64,000 bases of DNA from Thalassorhabdomicrobium marinisediminis (lineage in GTDB: Bacteria; Pseudomonadota; Alphaproteobacteria; Rhodobacterales; Rhodobacteraceae): positions 124,001 to 188,000 of the forward strand of contig NZ_QCYG01000005.1 in the NCBI RefSeq assembly GCF_003072065.1, written 5' to 3'. Below are positions 55,309 through 64,000 of this stretch, one piece after another; within the stretch, counting starts at the first letter, position 1, and each line of letters starts with the position of its first letter. Below the pieces are notes generated by a model. That model worked only from the letters and a program-made list of their open reading frames with translations, did no database searches and had not been told where the DNA came from. A program made the translations under genes and the position numbers.

Positions 55309-57639
55309 ATGCCAGTGCTTTTTATTTTTCAGGTCTTCTTGTTCGCATCGGTGGCCATTGTCGTCGCGAACCTGCCGAAACCGTTCCGCGCGCGGTATTT
55401 CTACAGCTATCTGGCGGTGATCCTGCTGTTTGGCGGATTGCTGGGCAATGCCTATGCGGTCGAGGTTGCGGGCGGCATCACCGTGGGGGGGACGGCCCTC
55501 GTCAAGGGCGCGTTCATGCTCACGGCGGTGCTGTTCGTGCTGGTGGAACGGGATGTCTTCGTGCTGCGGCGGCTGATCTTCCTTGTCGTATCGGTGCTGA
55601 CGTTCACCATGTTCCTCTCGGCGGTCATGTCGATGACGTTGCAGGCCGGGGGGACGTTCAACCGCTATGATCTGCCGCCCGCCGTCTTCGCCGCCGATAC
55701 GCCGCTGATCGTGCTGATCGGCATCATGCTGGTGCTTGAGCTTGCGGTGCTGTTGTGGCTGTTTGAGCAGATCAAGCGGGTCAGCACCTCATCGGTGGTG
55801 GTGGCCACGGGTTTCACGCTGGGGTTCGTGGCGGTGGTGCTGCTGGACGGGCTTCTCGCTCCGATCCTGACCGGAGAGATCCGGGGCCAGCCCACCTCGG
55901 CGGCGGCCGGCCGCGCGGTGGGCAGCTATGTGGTCGTGTCGCTGGCATACGGGCTGGCGCTGCTGGTGTTCTTCATCCTCTTCCCGGCCCGGCTGACCGC
56001 CTACGTCCATGAGAGGGTCTTCACATGGCCCACGCTTTTGTCGTCAAGCCAGCGGATCATCCGCGAGCTGAGCGAAAAAGAGCAGCAGCTGACGCAGTCC
56101 GAGGGGCGCATCCTGCAATCCGCGATCCTTGCCGGATTGGGCTATGCGGTGTCGAACGCCACCACCGGCAAGGTTGAAGAATGTGACCGGACCTATGCCG
56201 AAATGCACGGGCTGACGCCGGAGCAGCTTACCGGCCTGGACATCGTGCGCGACGTGATTGAGGGGATGGTCCACCCCGACGATCTGGACAGCGCGCGCGC
56301 AGCGCACGACCGGCTTCTGGCCGGTGAGACGGTCGTGACCGAGCTGCGCCATCTGCGGCCCGACGGGGCGGTCCGGTCCCTGCGCAAGGTCTATTCCCCG
56401 CTGCCGCAAGAGACCGGCGGTGCGTTCCGCTATCAGGTGGTGGGGCAGGATGTGACTGACACGCGCCAGTTGCAGGACAGCCTGCAACAAAGCCAGAAGA
56501 TGGACGCCATCGGCAAGCTGACCGGCGGCATGGCCCATGATTTCAACAACCTGCTGGCGGTGATCCTTGGCAATCTTGAACTGCTGGACGAAGAGGTGAC
56601 GGACCCCGACCACAAGGAGCTGATCCGCAATTCGGTGACGGCGACGATGCGCGGCGCGGACCTCACGCGCAACTTGCTCAGCTTTGCGCGCAAGGCGCCG
56701 CTGCGGCCCAAGGTGGTGGACATGAACGCGCTGGTCGAGGACCTGCAAAGCTGGACCCAGCGCACGCTGCCCTCGACCATCACCGTGCGCACCCGGCTTG
56801 AGCCCGCGCTGTGGAAGACCCGCGTCGATCCCACCTCGGCCGAGAGCGGGCTGCTCAACCTGATCCTGAATGCCCGTGACGCGATGCCCTCGGGCGGGAC
56901 GTTGACCATCGAGACCGCCAACGTGATGCTGCGCCCGGACGATCCGGCGCTGGAGGGGGCCGACGCGGCACCCGGGCGCTATGTGTTGCTGCAGGTGCGC
57001 GACACCGGCGAGGGGATCGCCGCCGCCAATCTGGCCAAGGTTTTCGATCCGTTCTTCACGACCAAGCCCGTCGGCGCGGGCTCGGGGCTTGGCCTGTCGA
57101 TGGTGTCGGGCTTCATGCAGCAATCCAAGGGGCTGGTGCGCGTCGCCTCGACCCCGCAAGAGGGCACGACGATCAGCCTGTATTTCCGCGTCGCCGAGGA
57201 CGAGGTGCCCACCGCCGCCCCCGACCCCGGCGTCGATTTGCAGGCGCAGGACCGGCATATCCTGCTGGTCGAGGATGACCGGCAGGTGCTCGCGACCATG
57301 CGATCTATTCTGACGCGGCAGGGGTTCCGGGTGAGCACCGCCACCACCGGCGACGAGGCGCTGGCGCTGGTGCCGCGCATTGACCGGATCGACCTGCTGC
57401 TGACCGATATCGTCATGCCGGGGATGTTGCAGGGGGGCGATCTGGTGGCGGCGCTGAAACGCGACCGGCCGGACCTGCCGGTGGTGATGATGTCAGGCTA
57501 TTTCGACGCCGGCAGCGGGACCGGGCCGCGCGCGGACGCGACCGGCGCGCATCTGGTCAAACCGGTCAAACGGCAAGAGCTGTTGCGCGCTGTCGCACAG
57601 GCGCTGTCCCCCGTCCCTCCGGCGCAAGGCACGGGCTGA
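55309..57639 (+). CDS. Hybrid sensor histidine kinase with PAS and receiver domains
   Basis: A 776-residue protein from ATG 55309; a TTG at 55288 in the same frame is possible. Seven or so membrane helices fill residues 1-230. A PAS domain follows (SAILAGLGYAVSNATTG to FRYQVVGQDVTD, about 265-385), then HisKA with GKLTGGMAHDFNNLLAVILGN (H-box), HATPase_c (NLILNARDAM, DTGEGI, GSGLGLSMV) and a C-terminal receiver with HILLVEDDRQVLATM, phospho-acceptor Asp in LLLTDIVMPG and the Lys in HLVKPVKR. No partner gene is adjacent; its signal is unknown. Confidence 0.93.
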   Translation: MPVLFIFQVFLFASVAIVVANLPKPFRARYFYSYLAVILLFGGLLGNAYAVEVAGGITVGGTALVKGAFMLTAVLFVLVERDVFVLRRLIFLVVSVLTFTMFLSAVMSMTLQAGGTFNRYDLPPAVFAADTPLIVLIGIMLVLELAVLLWLFEQIKRVSTSSVVVATGFTLGFVAVVLLDGLLAPILTGEIRGQPTSAAAGRAVGSYVVVSLAYGLALLVFFILFPARLTAYVHERVFTWPTLLSSSQRIIRELSEKEQQLTQSEGRILQSAILAGLGYAVSNATTGKVEECDRTYAEMHGLTPEQLTGLDIVRDVIEGMVHPDDLDSARAAHDRLLAGETVVTELRHLRPDGAVRSLRKVYSPLPQETGGAFRYQVVGQDVTDTRQLQDSLQQSQKMDAIGKLTGGMAHDFNNLLAVILGNLELLDEEVTDPDHKELIRNSVTATMRGADLTRNLLSFARKAPLRPKVVDMNALVEDLQSWTQRTLPSTITVRTRLEPALWKTRVDPTSAESGLLNLILNARDAMPSGGTLTIETANVMLRPDDPALEGADAAPGRYVLLQVRDTGEGIAAANLAKVFDPFFTTKPVGAGSGLGLSMVSGFMQQSKGLVRVASTPQEGTTISLYFRVAEDEVPTAAPDPGVDLQAQDRHILLVEDDRQVLATMRSILTRQGFRVSTATTGDEALALVPRIDRIDLLLTDIVMPGMLQGGDLVAALKRDRPDLPVVMMSGYFDAGSGTGPRADATGAHLVKPVKRQELLRAVAQALSPVPPAQGTG

Positions 57640-57648
57640 GGCCCGCCG

Positions 57649-58302
57649 TCAGTCCGGATCGAAGCGGTAGCCGTGGCGGGCGATGTCGGTGGCGCAAAGC
57701 GCGGCGATCCGCTCTGCATCCGCCGTGGTATAGAAGCCGCGCCAGTCGCGGGGGCGGCGGCTTTCGTTGGCGCGGGGCATGTCGGGCGCAAAGCCCAGAT
57801 GCGCAGCCAGCGGGGCCATATCCTCGGCCAGATGTTCCAGACGGATGAGCAGGTCACAACGGTCCCGTCCGGCGCTGTCGGTGGTGTAGTGCCCGTAAGG
57901 GGCCGCGCGCAGGCTGGCGGCGGTGTGCGGCGCGTTGAGGAATTGCGAAAAGCTCACCCTGCGGGCCAGCGTGACCGCCGGATGATCGAAACTCTGATCG
58001 CGCAGCCAGTGATAATAGCTCACCATCCGGTCCCATGGGTTGCGCACAAGGGTGAAGATGAACAGCCGGTCCATGTCCCGGGGCGTGATCAGCCCTTCGG
58101 CATCGGCCAGCGTCGAATGCTTCCAAAGCCGCCCGCGCGTCTGCACCCCTTTGAGGCGCCCGCGCCGACGCACCGCCTTGGGCGTGTCGCCGATCAGGAT
58201 GTCGTCGGCCTTGGCCCGCGCTTCAAGTGCGAGCGCCATCGCCGTGCCGCCGGTCTTGGGGATATGCACGAACAGGTAGCCGCGCCCACGGGACAGGATC
58301 AT
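57649..58302 (-). CDS. Sulfotransferase family 2 domain protein
   Basis: A 217-residue protein. The PAPS 5'-phosphosulfate loop is LFVHIPKTGGTAMALAL (about residues 9-25) and the 3'-phosphate loop FTLVRNPWDRMVSYYHW (about 85-101). ATG 58302 is preferred over the upstream 58404 start, which has a non-coding look. Enzymes of this class transfer sulfate to sugars or peptides; the acceptor is unknown. It is downstream of and codirectional with the EamA transporter (5-bp gap). Confidence 0.87.
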   Translation of the reverse strand: MILSRGRGYLFVHIPKTGGTAMALALEARAKADDILIGDTPKAVRRRGRLKGVQTRGRLWKHSTLADAEGLITPRDMDRLFIFTLVRNPWDRMVSYYHWLRDQSFDHPAVTLARRVSFSQFLNAPHTAASLRAAPYGHYTTDSAGRDRCDLLIRLEHLAEDMAPLAAHLGFAPDMPRANESRRPRDWRGFYTTADAERIAALCATDIARHGYRFDPD

Positions 58303-58307
58303 CGCCC

Positions 58308-59219
58308 CTACCGCGAGCGCAGGGCGATGATCGCGCCCGACAGGATGATCAGCGCGATGCCCATCAATGCCACCATCCCCAGCGTCTGCCCCCAGAACAG
58401 CCACGCGAAGAACGACGCGAAGACGATCAGCGCATATTCGTTGATCGCCACGAAGGACGCCTCGCCCAGTTGGTAGCCGCGGGTGAGCAGCACGACGCCC
58501 AAGATCGAGCCCACGGCCTGCGCGATGGTCACCCAGACCATGGTGAGGTCCGGCGCGACATAGCCGCGCTGCACCCAGCCGTCCGCCCCGGCGGCGGCCT
58601 CAACGGGCCAGAGCGTCAGCGCCACCAGCCCCACCGCACCATAGATGCCGAGGATCAGGAAATAGCTGGCGGTCATGACCACCGCGTCCTCCCCCTCGCA
58701 CCACGCACGGGTGCCGATGGCCCCGATGGCGTAGAACACGCCGGCCAGAATGGGCAGCACCGACAGCCATGTCAGCCCGCCCTCTTCGGGCCAGACCACA
58801 AGCAGCGCCCCGGCAAAGCCCATGACCACCGCGCCCCAGCGCCAGAAGCCCACGGATTCCGCGCGAAACAGGGCCGAGAAGATCAGCACGAAGATCGGGG
58901 CGGTGAACAGACCGGCGACGACGATGCCGATGGGCAGCAGCGCCAGACAGCCGAAATAGATCAGCAGCGCGGTGGCGGTGAAGAAGTTGCGCGCCAGCAC
59001 GTGCCACGGCCGCCGCGCGCGCAGGGTGCCGAAGCCCAGCACCGGCAGCAGCACCAGCAGCGGCAGCGCCAGCGCGGTGCGGGCGAGATGGAACAGCCAC
59101 AGCGACGAGGTGTCGGAAATCGCGGCGATCAGGTTGTCCGCCATGCCCAGCACGAACATCCCGCCCAACGTGTTGAGCGTGGACAGACGCGGAAAGGTGG
59201 TTTGGGGCACAGCGACCAT
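58308..59219 (-). CDS. EamA/DMT family transporter
   Basis: A 303-residue membrane protein with about ten helices in two EamA repeats, the first near LGGMFVLGMADNLIAAI to AVVMGFAGALLVVWP, the second near LPILAGVFYAIGAIGTR to ALMGIALIILSGAIIALRSR (short excerpts). It probably exports metabolites or amino acids; substrate unknown. ATG 59219 was chosen by the helical start. It forms a two-gene unit with the sulfotransferase. Confidence 0.9.
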   Translation of the reverse strand: MVAVPQTTFPRLSTLNTLGGMFVLGMADNLIAAISDTSSLWLFHLARTALALPLLVLLPVLGFGTLRARRPWHVLARNFFTATALLIYFGCLALLPIGIVVAGLFTAPIFVLIFSALFRAESVGFWRWGAVVMGFAGALLVVWPEEGGLTWLSVLPILAGVFYAIGAIGTRAWCEGEDAVVMTASYFLILGIYGAVGLVALTLWPVEAAAGADGWVQRGYVAPDLTMVWVTIAQAVGSILGVVLLTRGYQLGEASFVAINEYALIVFASFFAWLFWGQTLGMVALMGIALIILSGAIIALRSR

Positions 59220-59601
59220 AATAGGGCCACCTTCGGGGCAAACCGGCGCGAAAACCAGCCCGAAAACGACCGCCCCTTCCGCAGGCGCGGCACGCGCACG
59301 GCAAGCCCGCCGGCGGGCACAGCGCACGCGGAGTTTGCCAGATGCGTCCGGATTGACCTAAGCTTACCCCAGACCCTTGCGCGTGCAGGGCCCCGGGGCC
59401 GCCGCCGCTGCCCCACCGGCACGCCTTGGGCGTTTGACGCGCGGCGGGTTCGCCCCAGTTATGCAAGGACACGAGAGACGACAACACGCGGACAGCAACT
59501 CTCAACAGCGACACGGCAAGCCATTGTTCCGCTTGCCCTAACCGGGGACAGACCTTTCCCGCTCCGGGATCCGGCCAGCGCCCCACGACAGGAGGAAACC
59601 T
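59220..59601. other. Intergenic region between EamA and BCCT genes
   Basis: A 382-bp divergent gap with no convincing gene. It must hold promoters for both flanking genes. A hairpin GGCAAGC-cattgttcc-GCTTGCC lies at 59515-59537 in the probable leader of the BCCT gene. GGAGGAAACC just before 59602 is the BCCT ribosome-binding site. No operator was recognised. Confidence 0.6.
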
Positions 59602-61263
59602 ATGACAGAACTCGATCCGGACCATGACCCGACGGTGTCCCACGGGATCCCCGATCCCGAAGGCACATCGCATGTCATCGACACCGACTACGAAGTCGGA
59701 CAGGACAACATCGAGACGCAGATCGGGCCGTTCGGTCTGGACATCCACAACCCGGTGTTCCTGATTTCGGGTCTGTCGATTGTGGCCTTCGTGTTCTTCA
59801 CGCTGGCCCTGCCCGACAAGGCGGGCGAGGTCTTCACATCAATGTTCAACTTCACGACCCAGAACTTCGACTGGTTCCTGATCGGGTCCGCCGACATCAT
59901 GGTGCTGTTCGCGCTGCTGCTGATCGTGACGCCCTTTGGCCGCGTGCGGCTGGGCGGCAGCGACGCGACGCCGGATTATGGCTATGTGGGCTGGTTCGCG
60001 ATGCTCTTTGCCGCCGGTATGGGCATCGGGTTGATGTTCTATGGCGTGTCCGAGCCGCTGACGCATTTCTCGACCTCGCTGGGTGAAACCTCGATGGAGG
60101 GCGACCTGCGCACCGACTGGGCGCCTTTGGGGGCGGCCACCGGGGATGAACCCGCCTCGATCCGGCTTGGCATGGCGGCCACGATCTTCCATTGGGGCCT
60201 GCACCCTTGGGCGATCTATTCCATCGTGGCGCTGGCGCTGGCCCTGTTCAGCTTCAACAAGGGGCTGCCGCTGACCATCCGCTCGGCGTTCTATCCGCTT
60301 CTGGGCGACCGCGTCTGGGGCTGGCCCGGGCACCTGATCGACATCATCGCGGTCTTTGCCACGCTCTTCGGGCTGGCCACCTCTCTCGGGTTCGGGGCGA
60401 CGCAGGCGAATGCGGGCCTGAACGAGCTCTTCGGCGTGCCCAAGGGCGTCACCACCGAGGTCGTGCTGATCACGATCATCACCCTTGTCGCCACCTTCTC
60501 GGTGCTGCGGGGGCTTGATGGCGGGGTGAAGATCCTGTCCGAGCTGAACATGGGGCTCGCCGCCCTGCTGGCGATCTTCGTGCTGGTGGTGGGCCCGACG
60601 GCCTTCCTGTTCGTGTTCTTCTGGGACAGCCTTGTGGCCTATGTGGAATACTTCCCCGCGCTGGCCAATCCTTTCGGGCGTGAGGATGTGAACTTCAGCC
60701 AGGGCTGGACCGCGTTCTACTGGGCGTGGTGGATCAGCTGGTCACCTTTCGTGGGCATGTTCATCGCCCGCGTGTCGCGGGGCCGCACGGTGCGGGAATT
60801 CATCACCTGCGTGCTGTTGATCCCGTCGATGGTCTGCGTGATCTGGATGTCGATCTTCGGCGGCACCGCGATCCATCAGGTGATCACCGACAACTTCACC
60901 GGCGCGCAAGAGGCCGAGCTTGCGGTGCAGCTGTTCCACATGCTGGGCGAGCTGCCGCTGGCCTCGATCACCTCGTTCATCGGCATCGTGCTGGTGGTGG
61001 TGTTCTTCGTCACCTCGTCGGACTCCGGGTCGCTCGTGATCGACACGATCACCGCAGGCGGCAAGATCGACGCGCCGGTGCCGCAGCGGGTGTTCTGGTG
61101 TATCTTCGAAGGTGCGGTCGCCATCGCTTTGCTGATCGGCGGCGGGCTGGCGGCGTTGCAGTCGATGGTGATTTCCACTGGTCTGCTGTTCACGCTGGTG
61201 CTGTTGGCGATGTGCTATTGCATCTTCCGCGGCCTGAGCAACGAGCTGAAGGAAGGCGCCTGA
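59602..61263 (+). CDS. BCCT family transporter (betaine/carnitine/choline type)
   Basis: A 553-residue membrane protein with 12 helices. The family signature is clear: AAGMGIGLMFYGVSEPLTHF (glycine stretch with MFYGVSEP), GLHPWAIYSIVALALA, and ISWSPFVGMFIARVSRGRTVREF (two conserved Trp and Arg). The long charged N-terminus (about 45 residues) may be regulatory. The likely substrates are glycine betaine, choline or DMSP by osmotic uptake, but this was not resolved. GGAGGAAACC precedes the ATG. A strong terminator follows at 61291. Confidence 0.94.
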   Translation: MTELDPDHDPTVSHGIPDPEGTSHVIDTDYEVGQDNIETQIGPFGLDIHNPVFLISGLSIVAFVFFTLALPDKAGEVFTSMFNFTTQNFDWFLIGSADIMVLFALLLIVTPFGRVRLGGSDATPDYGYVGWFAMLFAAGMGIGLMFYGVSEPLTHFSTSLGETSMEGDLRTDWAPLGAATGDEPASIRLGMAATIFHWGLHPWAIYSIVALALALFSFNKGLPLTIRSAFYPLLGDRVWGWPGHLIDIIAVFATLFGLATSLGFGATQANAGLNELFGVPKGVTTEVVLITIITLVATFSVLRGLDGGVKILSELNMGLAALLAIFVLVVGPTAFLFVFFWDSLVAYVEYFPALANPFGREDVNFSQGWTAFYWAWWISWSPFVGMFIARVSRGRTVREFITCVLLIPSMVCVIWMSIFGGTAIHQVITDNFTGAQEAELAVQLFHMLGELPLASITSFIGIVLVVVFFVTSSDSGSLVIDTITAGGKIDAPVPQRVFWCIFEGAVAIALLIGGGLAALQSMVISTGLLFTLVLLAMCYCIFRGLSNELKEGA

Positions 61264-61290
61264 CACGGCCCGCCTTTAACACGCTACAAA

Positions 61291-61321
61291 GGGCCCGCCG
61301 GAGCGATCCGGCGGGCCTTTT
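61291..61321 (+). terminator. Rho-independent terminator of the BCCT gene
   Basis: GGCCCGCCGG-agcgat-CCGGCGGGCC (61292-61317) is a perfect 10-bp stem followed by TTTTG, 28 bp after the BCCT stop. Confidence 0.94.
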
Positions 61322-61426
61322 GCATGGGCGGTCACGGGTCTGCCAATGGCCCCTGTTCTTGGCCGAAGGATTTGATATGTTGCGCGAAACAAGGTGGCGG
61401 AGCAGGCCCCAGATGACAGTGAACCG

Positions 61427-62443
61427 ATGACAGCCCTGACCGAGTTTTCCCGCCTTGAGAGCGACGGTTTATGGCGCCCCACGCCGGAGGATCAACGGCG
61501 CGAGGTCATCGTTTCATTGGGCAATGCCACGCTGATCATCACCGACATGGCCAACCGCCCCCTCACCCATTGGTCCCTGCCCGCCGTGGCGCGCCTGAAC
61601 GGCACCGCGCGGCCCGCGCTGTTCAGCCCCGATGCTGACACCTCTGAGACGCTCGAGATCAGCGACGATCTGATGATCGACGCCATCGAAAAGGTGCGGC
61701 GCACGGTGACGCGGCGGCGCAACCGCCCGGGGCGTCTGCGCGGCGGGCTGGTGCTCGGCACGGCCGCGGTTCTGGCGGCGGCGGCGCTGCTGTGGTTGCC
61801 CGATGCGATGATCCGGCAGGCGCAAACCGTGGTCCCCCCGGTCAAACGCAGCGAGATCGGCGCGACGCTGCTGGGCCATATCCAGCGGATCACCGGGCGC
61901 ACCTGCCGCAGCCGTCTGGGAAGCGACGCGCTGGCCAAGCTGCACCAGCGCACGCTGGGGGCGGATGCGGGCGGACAGGCCTTCGTGGTGCCTGCCGGCC
62001 CCGAGGCGGCGCTGTATCTGCCCGGCGGCCTGATCGTGCTGAACCGCGACCTGATCGAGGACACCGAAGACCCGGCGGTGGTCGCGGGCCATCTGATCGC
62101 CGCCCGCGCCCAAGCCCATGAGGAAGACCCGCTGGCGGCGCTGCTGCGCGACAGCGGGTTTGGCACCACGTTTACGTTGCTCACCACCGGCGAGATCGGC
62201 AGCGAGACCTTGCGCGCCTACGCCGAAGGGCTCCTCGCCGATCCGCCGCCCGCCCCGGTCGACGAGACGATGATCGATCTGTTCGACGCCGCGCGGCTGC
62301 CAAGTTCGCCCTACGCCTATGCGCTCGACGTCACCGGAGAGGCGACGCTGGGCCTGATCGAGAGCGACCCGATGCAGGGGCAAGAGGTGCCGCCGCTTCT
62401 GAGCGATGCGGAGTGGATCAGCCTGCAGGGGATTTGCAGCTAG
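61427..62443 (+). CDS. Membrane-anchored protein of unknown function (possible peptidase relic)
   Basis: A 338-residue protein from ATG 61427; a GTG 33 bp upstream in the same frame is possible. Residues about 30-90 form a beta-rich cytoplasmic region (VIVSLGNATLIITDMANRPL); a single membrane helix lies near 107-127 (LVLGTAAVLAAAALLWLP). The periplasmic part has FVVPAGPEAALYLPGGLIVLNRDLI followed by EDPAVVAGHLIAARAQAHEEDP; this resembles the core of M48-like peptidases, with the expected HExxH reduced to AGHLIAA, so it is probably not active. It ends at a terminator. I do not know its function. Confidence 0.75.
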   Translation: MTALTEFSRLESDGLWRPTPEDQRREVIVSLGNATLIITDMANRPLTHWSLPAVARLNGTARPALFSPDADTSETLEISDDLMIDAIEKVRRTVTRRRNRPGRLRGGLVLGTAAVLAAAALLWLPDAMIRQAQTVVPPVKRSEIGATLLGHIQRITGRTCRSRLGSDALAKLHQRTLGADAGGQAFVVPAGPEAALYLPGGLIVLNRDLIEDTEDPAVVAGHLIAARAQAHEEDPLAALLRDSGFGTTFTLLTTGEIGSETLRAYAEGLLADPPPAPVDETMIDLFDAARLPSSPYAYALDVTGEATLGLIESDPMQGQEVPPLLSDAEWISLQGICS

Positions 62444-62470
62444 GCCCCGCGGGGCCCGCGCACAGCAAAA

Positions 62471-62500
62471 GGGCCGCGCCGGTGTCCCGCGCGGCCCTGT
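62471..62500. terminator. Bidirectional terminator between convergent genes
   Basis: GGGCCGCGC and GCGCGGCCC (62471-62479 / 62489-62497) pair over 9 bp. On the + strand TGTTTTCG follows; on the - strand TTTTGCTGTG follows. It separates the unknown protein from the SPOR gene. Confidence 0.88.
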
Positions 62501-62523
62501 TTTCGTGTTGTCGTTATGCGGTG

Positions 62524-64000
62524 TTATCGGCGGGTGAACGCCCCCGGAAACCCGGCGTTACGGGCTGCGCCAAGGGCAGATTGCAGCGCGCCCTCGGACG
62601 AGAACGGCCCAGCCAGCACCAGCCGCAACTGTTGCCCGTTCTGGTCAAAGACGCCGATCCGCATGGGCAGACCCCGCGCGCGCAGGCTTTGCGCCACGGA
62701 TTGCGCGTGGTTGCGGCTTTGGAAGGTGCCGATCTGCACATAACGGTGGCCGCTGATCTGCTCGGCCTGGGGCCGGGGCGCGGCGCTGCGGGTGGACAGG
62801 CGCGCGGTCGTGGTCCGGGGCTGCGCCGCCGGAGCGGGGGCCGTGGCATAGGTCGTGGTCGCCGTGTAGCTGGGCTGCACGGAGGTGGCGGGCAAGCCGC
62901 GCTGGGTGTTCAACCGCCCGTCGCCCCAGACGCGGGCATAGCCGTCGGGCACCCCGGGAGCCGCGGCATAGTGGGTGGGGTTCGAATAGGGCGGCGGCGC
63001 GGTGTTGACGATGTCCGCAAGAACGCCGCGCCGGGGGCTCGTGACGGTCGCCCGCGTGGTCGTCGCGGGGGCCGTGCGTTGGGCGGCAACCACGCGGATC
63101 GTCGGATTGCCCTGGGCGTCGCGGAAGGTGTCGCGGCAGACCGTCGACGCGCCACTTGGCACCGCCACCGTCCCGACCGGACACTGCGGAGCCAGCCGGG
63201 TGTTCATGTTCGGCACGAAGGTTGAGCCGGGCGCCGCATCCAGCGGGTTGGAATAGCCGCCCTGCCCCGCCCGTGCGAGGACCGGACCGGTGCTGCCGGG
63301 GGCCCAGTCCAACGGGTTGGAATAGCCCTGACGCGGCGCCGCGGGCGTGGGGGCGGCTTGCGCGATGGTTGGGGCGGCCACAGGCGTGCCGGGGCAGACC
63401 AGCGGCTGGCCGGTGCTGACGATCACGTAACGCTGGTTGGTCGCGGCCATGGCGGCGCAGGCCTGGGTGCGGGTCATGCGCACCGTGCGCGGGCCGGTGG
63501 GCGTGGCGACCGGAGGTGCGGCCACCACGGGCGGCGCGACGTTTGCCACCACGGGTGCCGGCGCCGTGCCGCCGCAGTCGATGGGCTGCCCGCTGCGCTG
63601 GCCGATGAAGTTGGGCTGAACGCCCGTGCGCCCGGCGCAGGCTTCCGCGCGGGTGATGACGCGCGGCTCGGGCGCGGGGGCGGGCGTTGTGATCACACGG
63701 GGTGAGGGGCGCGCCACAGCGACCGGCACAGGTGCAGGCTCGGGCTGGCGCACCGTAGCGGGGGCCGGCGCAGGTGTGGGGGTCGGGTTTGCCGCGATGA
63801 CCGGCGCGGGGCTGGGCGTGGGTGCGGGTTGCTGCGCGGGCTCGGGTGCAGGGCGCGGCGCGGGGTCAACCGGCGCGCGCGGTGCGGGCGCGGCGGCCCC
63901 TGCGATCCGCGTGGGCTGGAAACCACACAGCTGGCGCCGTTCCCGCGTCACACGGGGCACCCAGTTCGTCTGGCCCCCGATCCCGGCGCGCACGAAAACG
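62524..64000 (-). CDS. SPOR-domain protein with Cys-containing repeats, 5' end missing
   Basis: At least 490 residues; the frame stays open to the window edge, so the true start and probably a signal peptide lie outside. The C-terminal about 75 residues are a SPOR domain ([20 protein letters not shown], then [19 protein letters not shown]), which binds denuded peptidoglycan at the septum. Upstream there is a long Pro/Ala-rich linker and repeats: [12 protein letters not shown] to SGQPIDCGG and [12 protein letters not shown] to TGQPLVCPG, each with two Cys, and a pair of [12 protein letters not shown] units. This points to an outer-wall or lipid-linked protein. Confidence 0.85.
   Translation of the reverse strand, partial: VFVRAGIGGQTNWVPRVTRERRQLCGFQPTRIAGAAAPAPRAPVDPAPRPAPEPAQQPAPTPSPAPVIAANPTPTPAPAPATVRQPEPAPVPVAVARPSPRVITTPAPAPEPRVITRAEACAGRTGVQPNFIGQRSGQPIDCGGTAPAPVVANVAPPVVAAPPVATPTGPRTVRMTRTQACAAMAATNQRYVIVSTGQPLVCPGTPVAAPTIAQAAPTPAAPRQGYSNPLDWAPGSTGPVLARAGQGGYSNPLDAAPGSTFVPNMNTRLAPQCPVGTVAVPSGASTVCRDTFRDAQGNPTIRVVAAQRTAPATTTRATVTSPRRGVLADIVNTAPPPYSNPTHYAAAPGVPDGYARVWGDGRLNTQRGLPATSVQPSYTATTTYATAPAPAAQPRTTTARLSTRSAAPRPQAEQISGHRYVQIGTFQSRNHAQSVAQSLRARGLPMRIGVFDQNGQQLRLVLAGPFSSEGALQSALGAARNAGFPGAFTRR

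Overview
The window comes from the chromosome of a GC-rich alphaproteobacterium, almost certainly a member of the Rhodobacterales (Roseobacter-type Rhodobacteraceae). Supporting signs are the leftward block murA - DUF2948 - hisD - UPF0262 - LMW-phosphatase - infA - maf - RNase E/G - yacG, the pseudoazurin/nirK/nirV group behind a perfect FNR-type box, the MerR/DmdC-type acyl-CoA dehydrogenase/thiolase/FadB cluster, a BCCT transporter, and frequent 4-nt ATGA gene overlaps. These are family- and synteny-based inferences; no database was searched.

Positions 1-3960 hold the end of a rightward operon: a NitT/TauT-type ABC importer (ATPase cut by the window edge, permease, NMT1-like binding protein), a uridine-phosphorylase-type enzyme and a nucleoside hydrolase. 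Together they suggest uptake and cleavage of a nucleoside or pyrimidine-like compound.

Positions about 4.1-14.8 kb form an accessory island ending at the 3' side of a tRNA-Phe gene. It holds a type III restriction-modification locus whose methyltransferase (Mod) is broken twice while Res is intact, a convergent AIPR-family (abortive-infection type) gene, about 0.9 kb of gene-free AT-richer DNA, a small protein with two apparent helix-turn-helix segments, two tandem tyrosine recombinases that are each broken by one lesion, and an AlpA/excisionase-like protein. Next to the tRNA lies an 11-bp tandem repeat. This is the most unusual part of the window: a decaying tRNA-targeted element with two unlike recombinases and defence cargo.

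Positions 14.9-21.3 kb are the conserved housekeeping block, followed by tRNA-Thr. Positions 21.5-24.4 kb are a denitrification module: DUF6522 gene divergent from pseudoazurin, nirK and nirV around a shared FNR/Dnr box. Positions 24.5-30 kb, leftward, are a sensor kinase, a long acyl-CoA synthetase and a fused ABC exporter. Positions 30.1-34.3 kb are ugpBAEC (glycerol-3-phosphate uptake), with a hairpin between ugpB and ugpA. Positions 34.4-38.8 kb are an Mla/MCE lipid-transport operon (STAS-MlaE permease, ATPase, MCE protein, auxiliary lipoprotein).

Positions 38.8-47.6 kb are a mix of small conserved genes (DUF488, DUF2945, tRNA-Gly, SRAP, DUF1992, 5'-nucleotidase, a TagO/VasI-like protein, DUF952, pyrD, arsC, MATE efflux, two thioesterases). 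Positions 47.7-55.1 kb are two paralogous MerR regulators leading into fatty-acid oxidation genes. Positions 55.3-64 kb are a hybrid histidine kinase, a sulfotransferase, an EamA transporter, a BCCT transporter, an unknown membrane-anchored protein and a SPOR-domain protein cut by the right edge. Short intergenic repeats occur at 41065 and 50956 (the same family) and at 45229.
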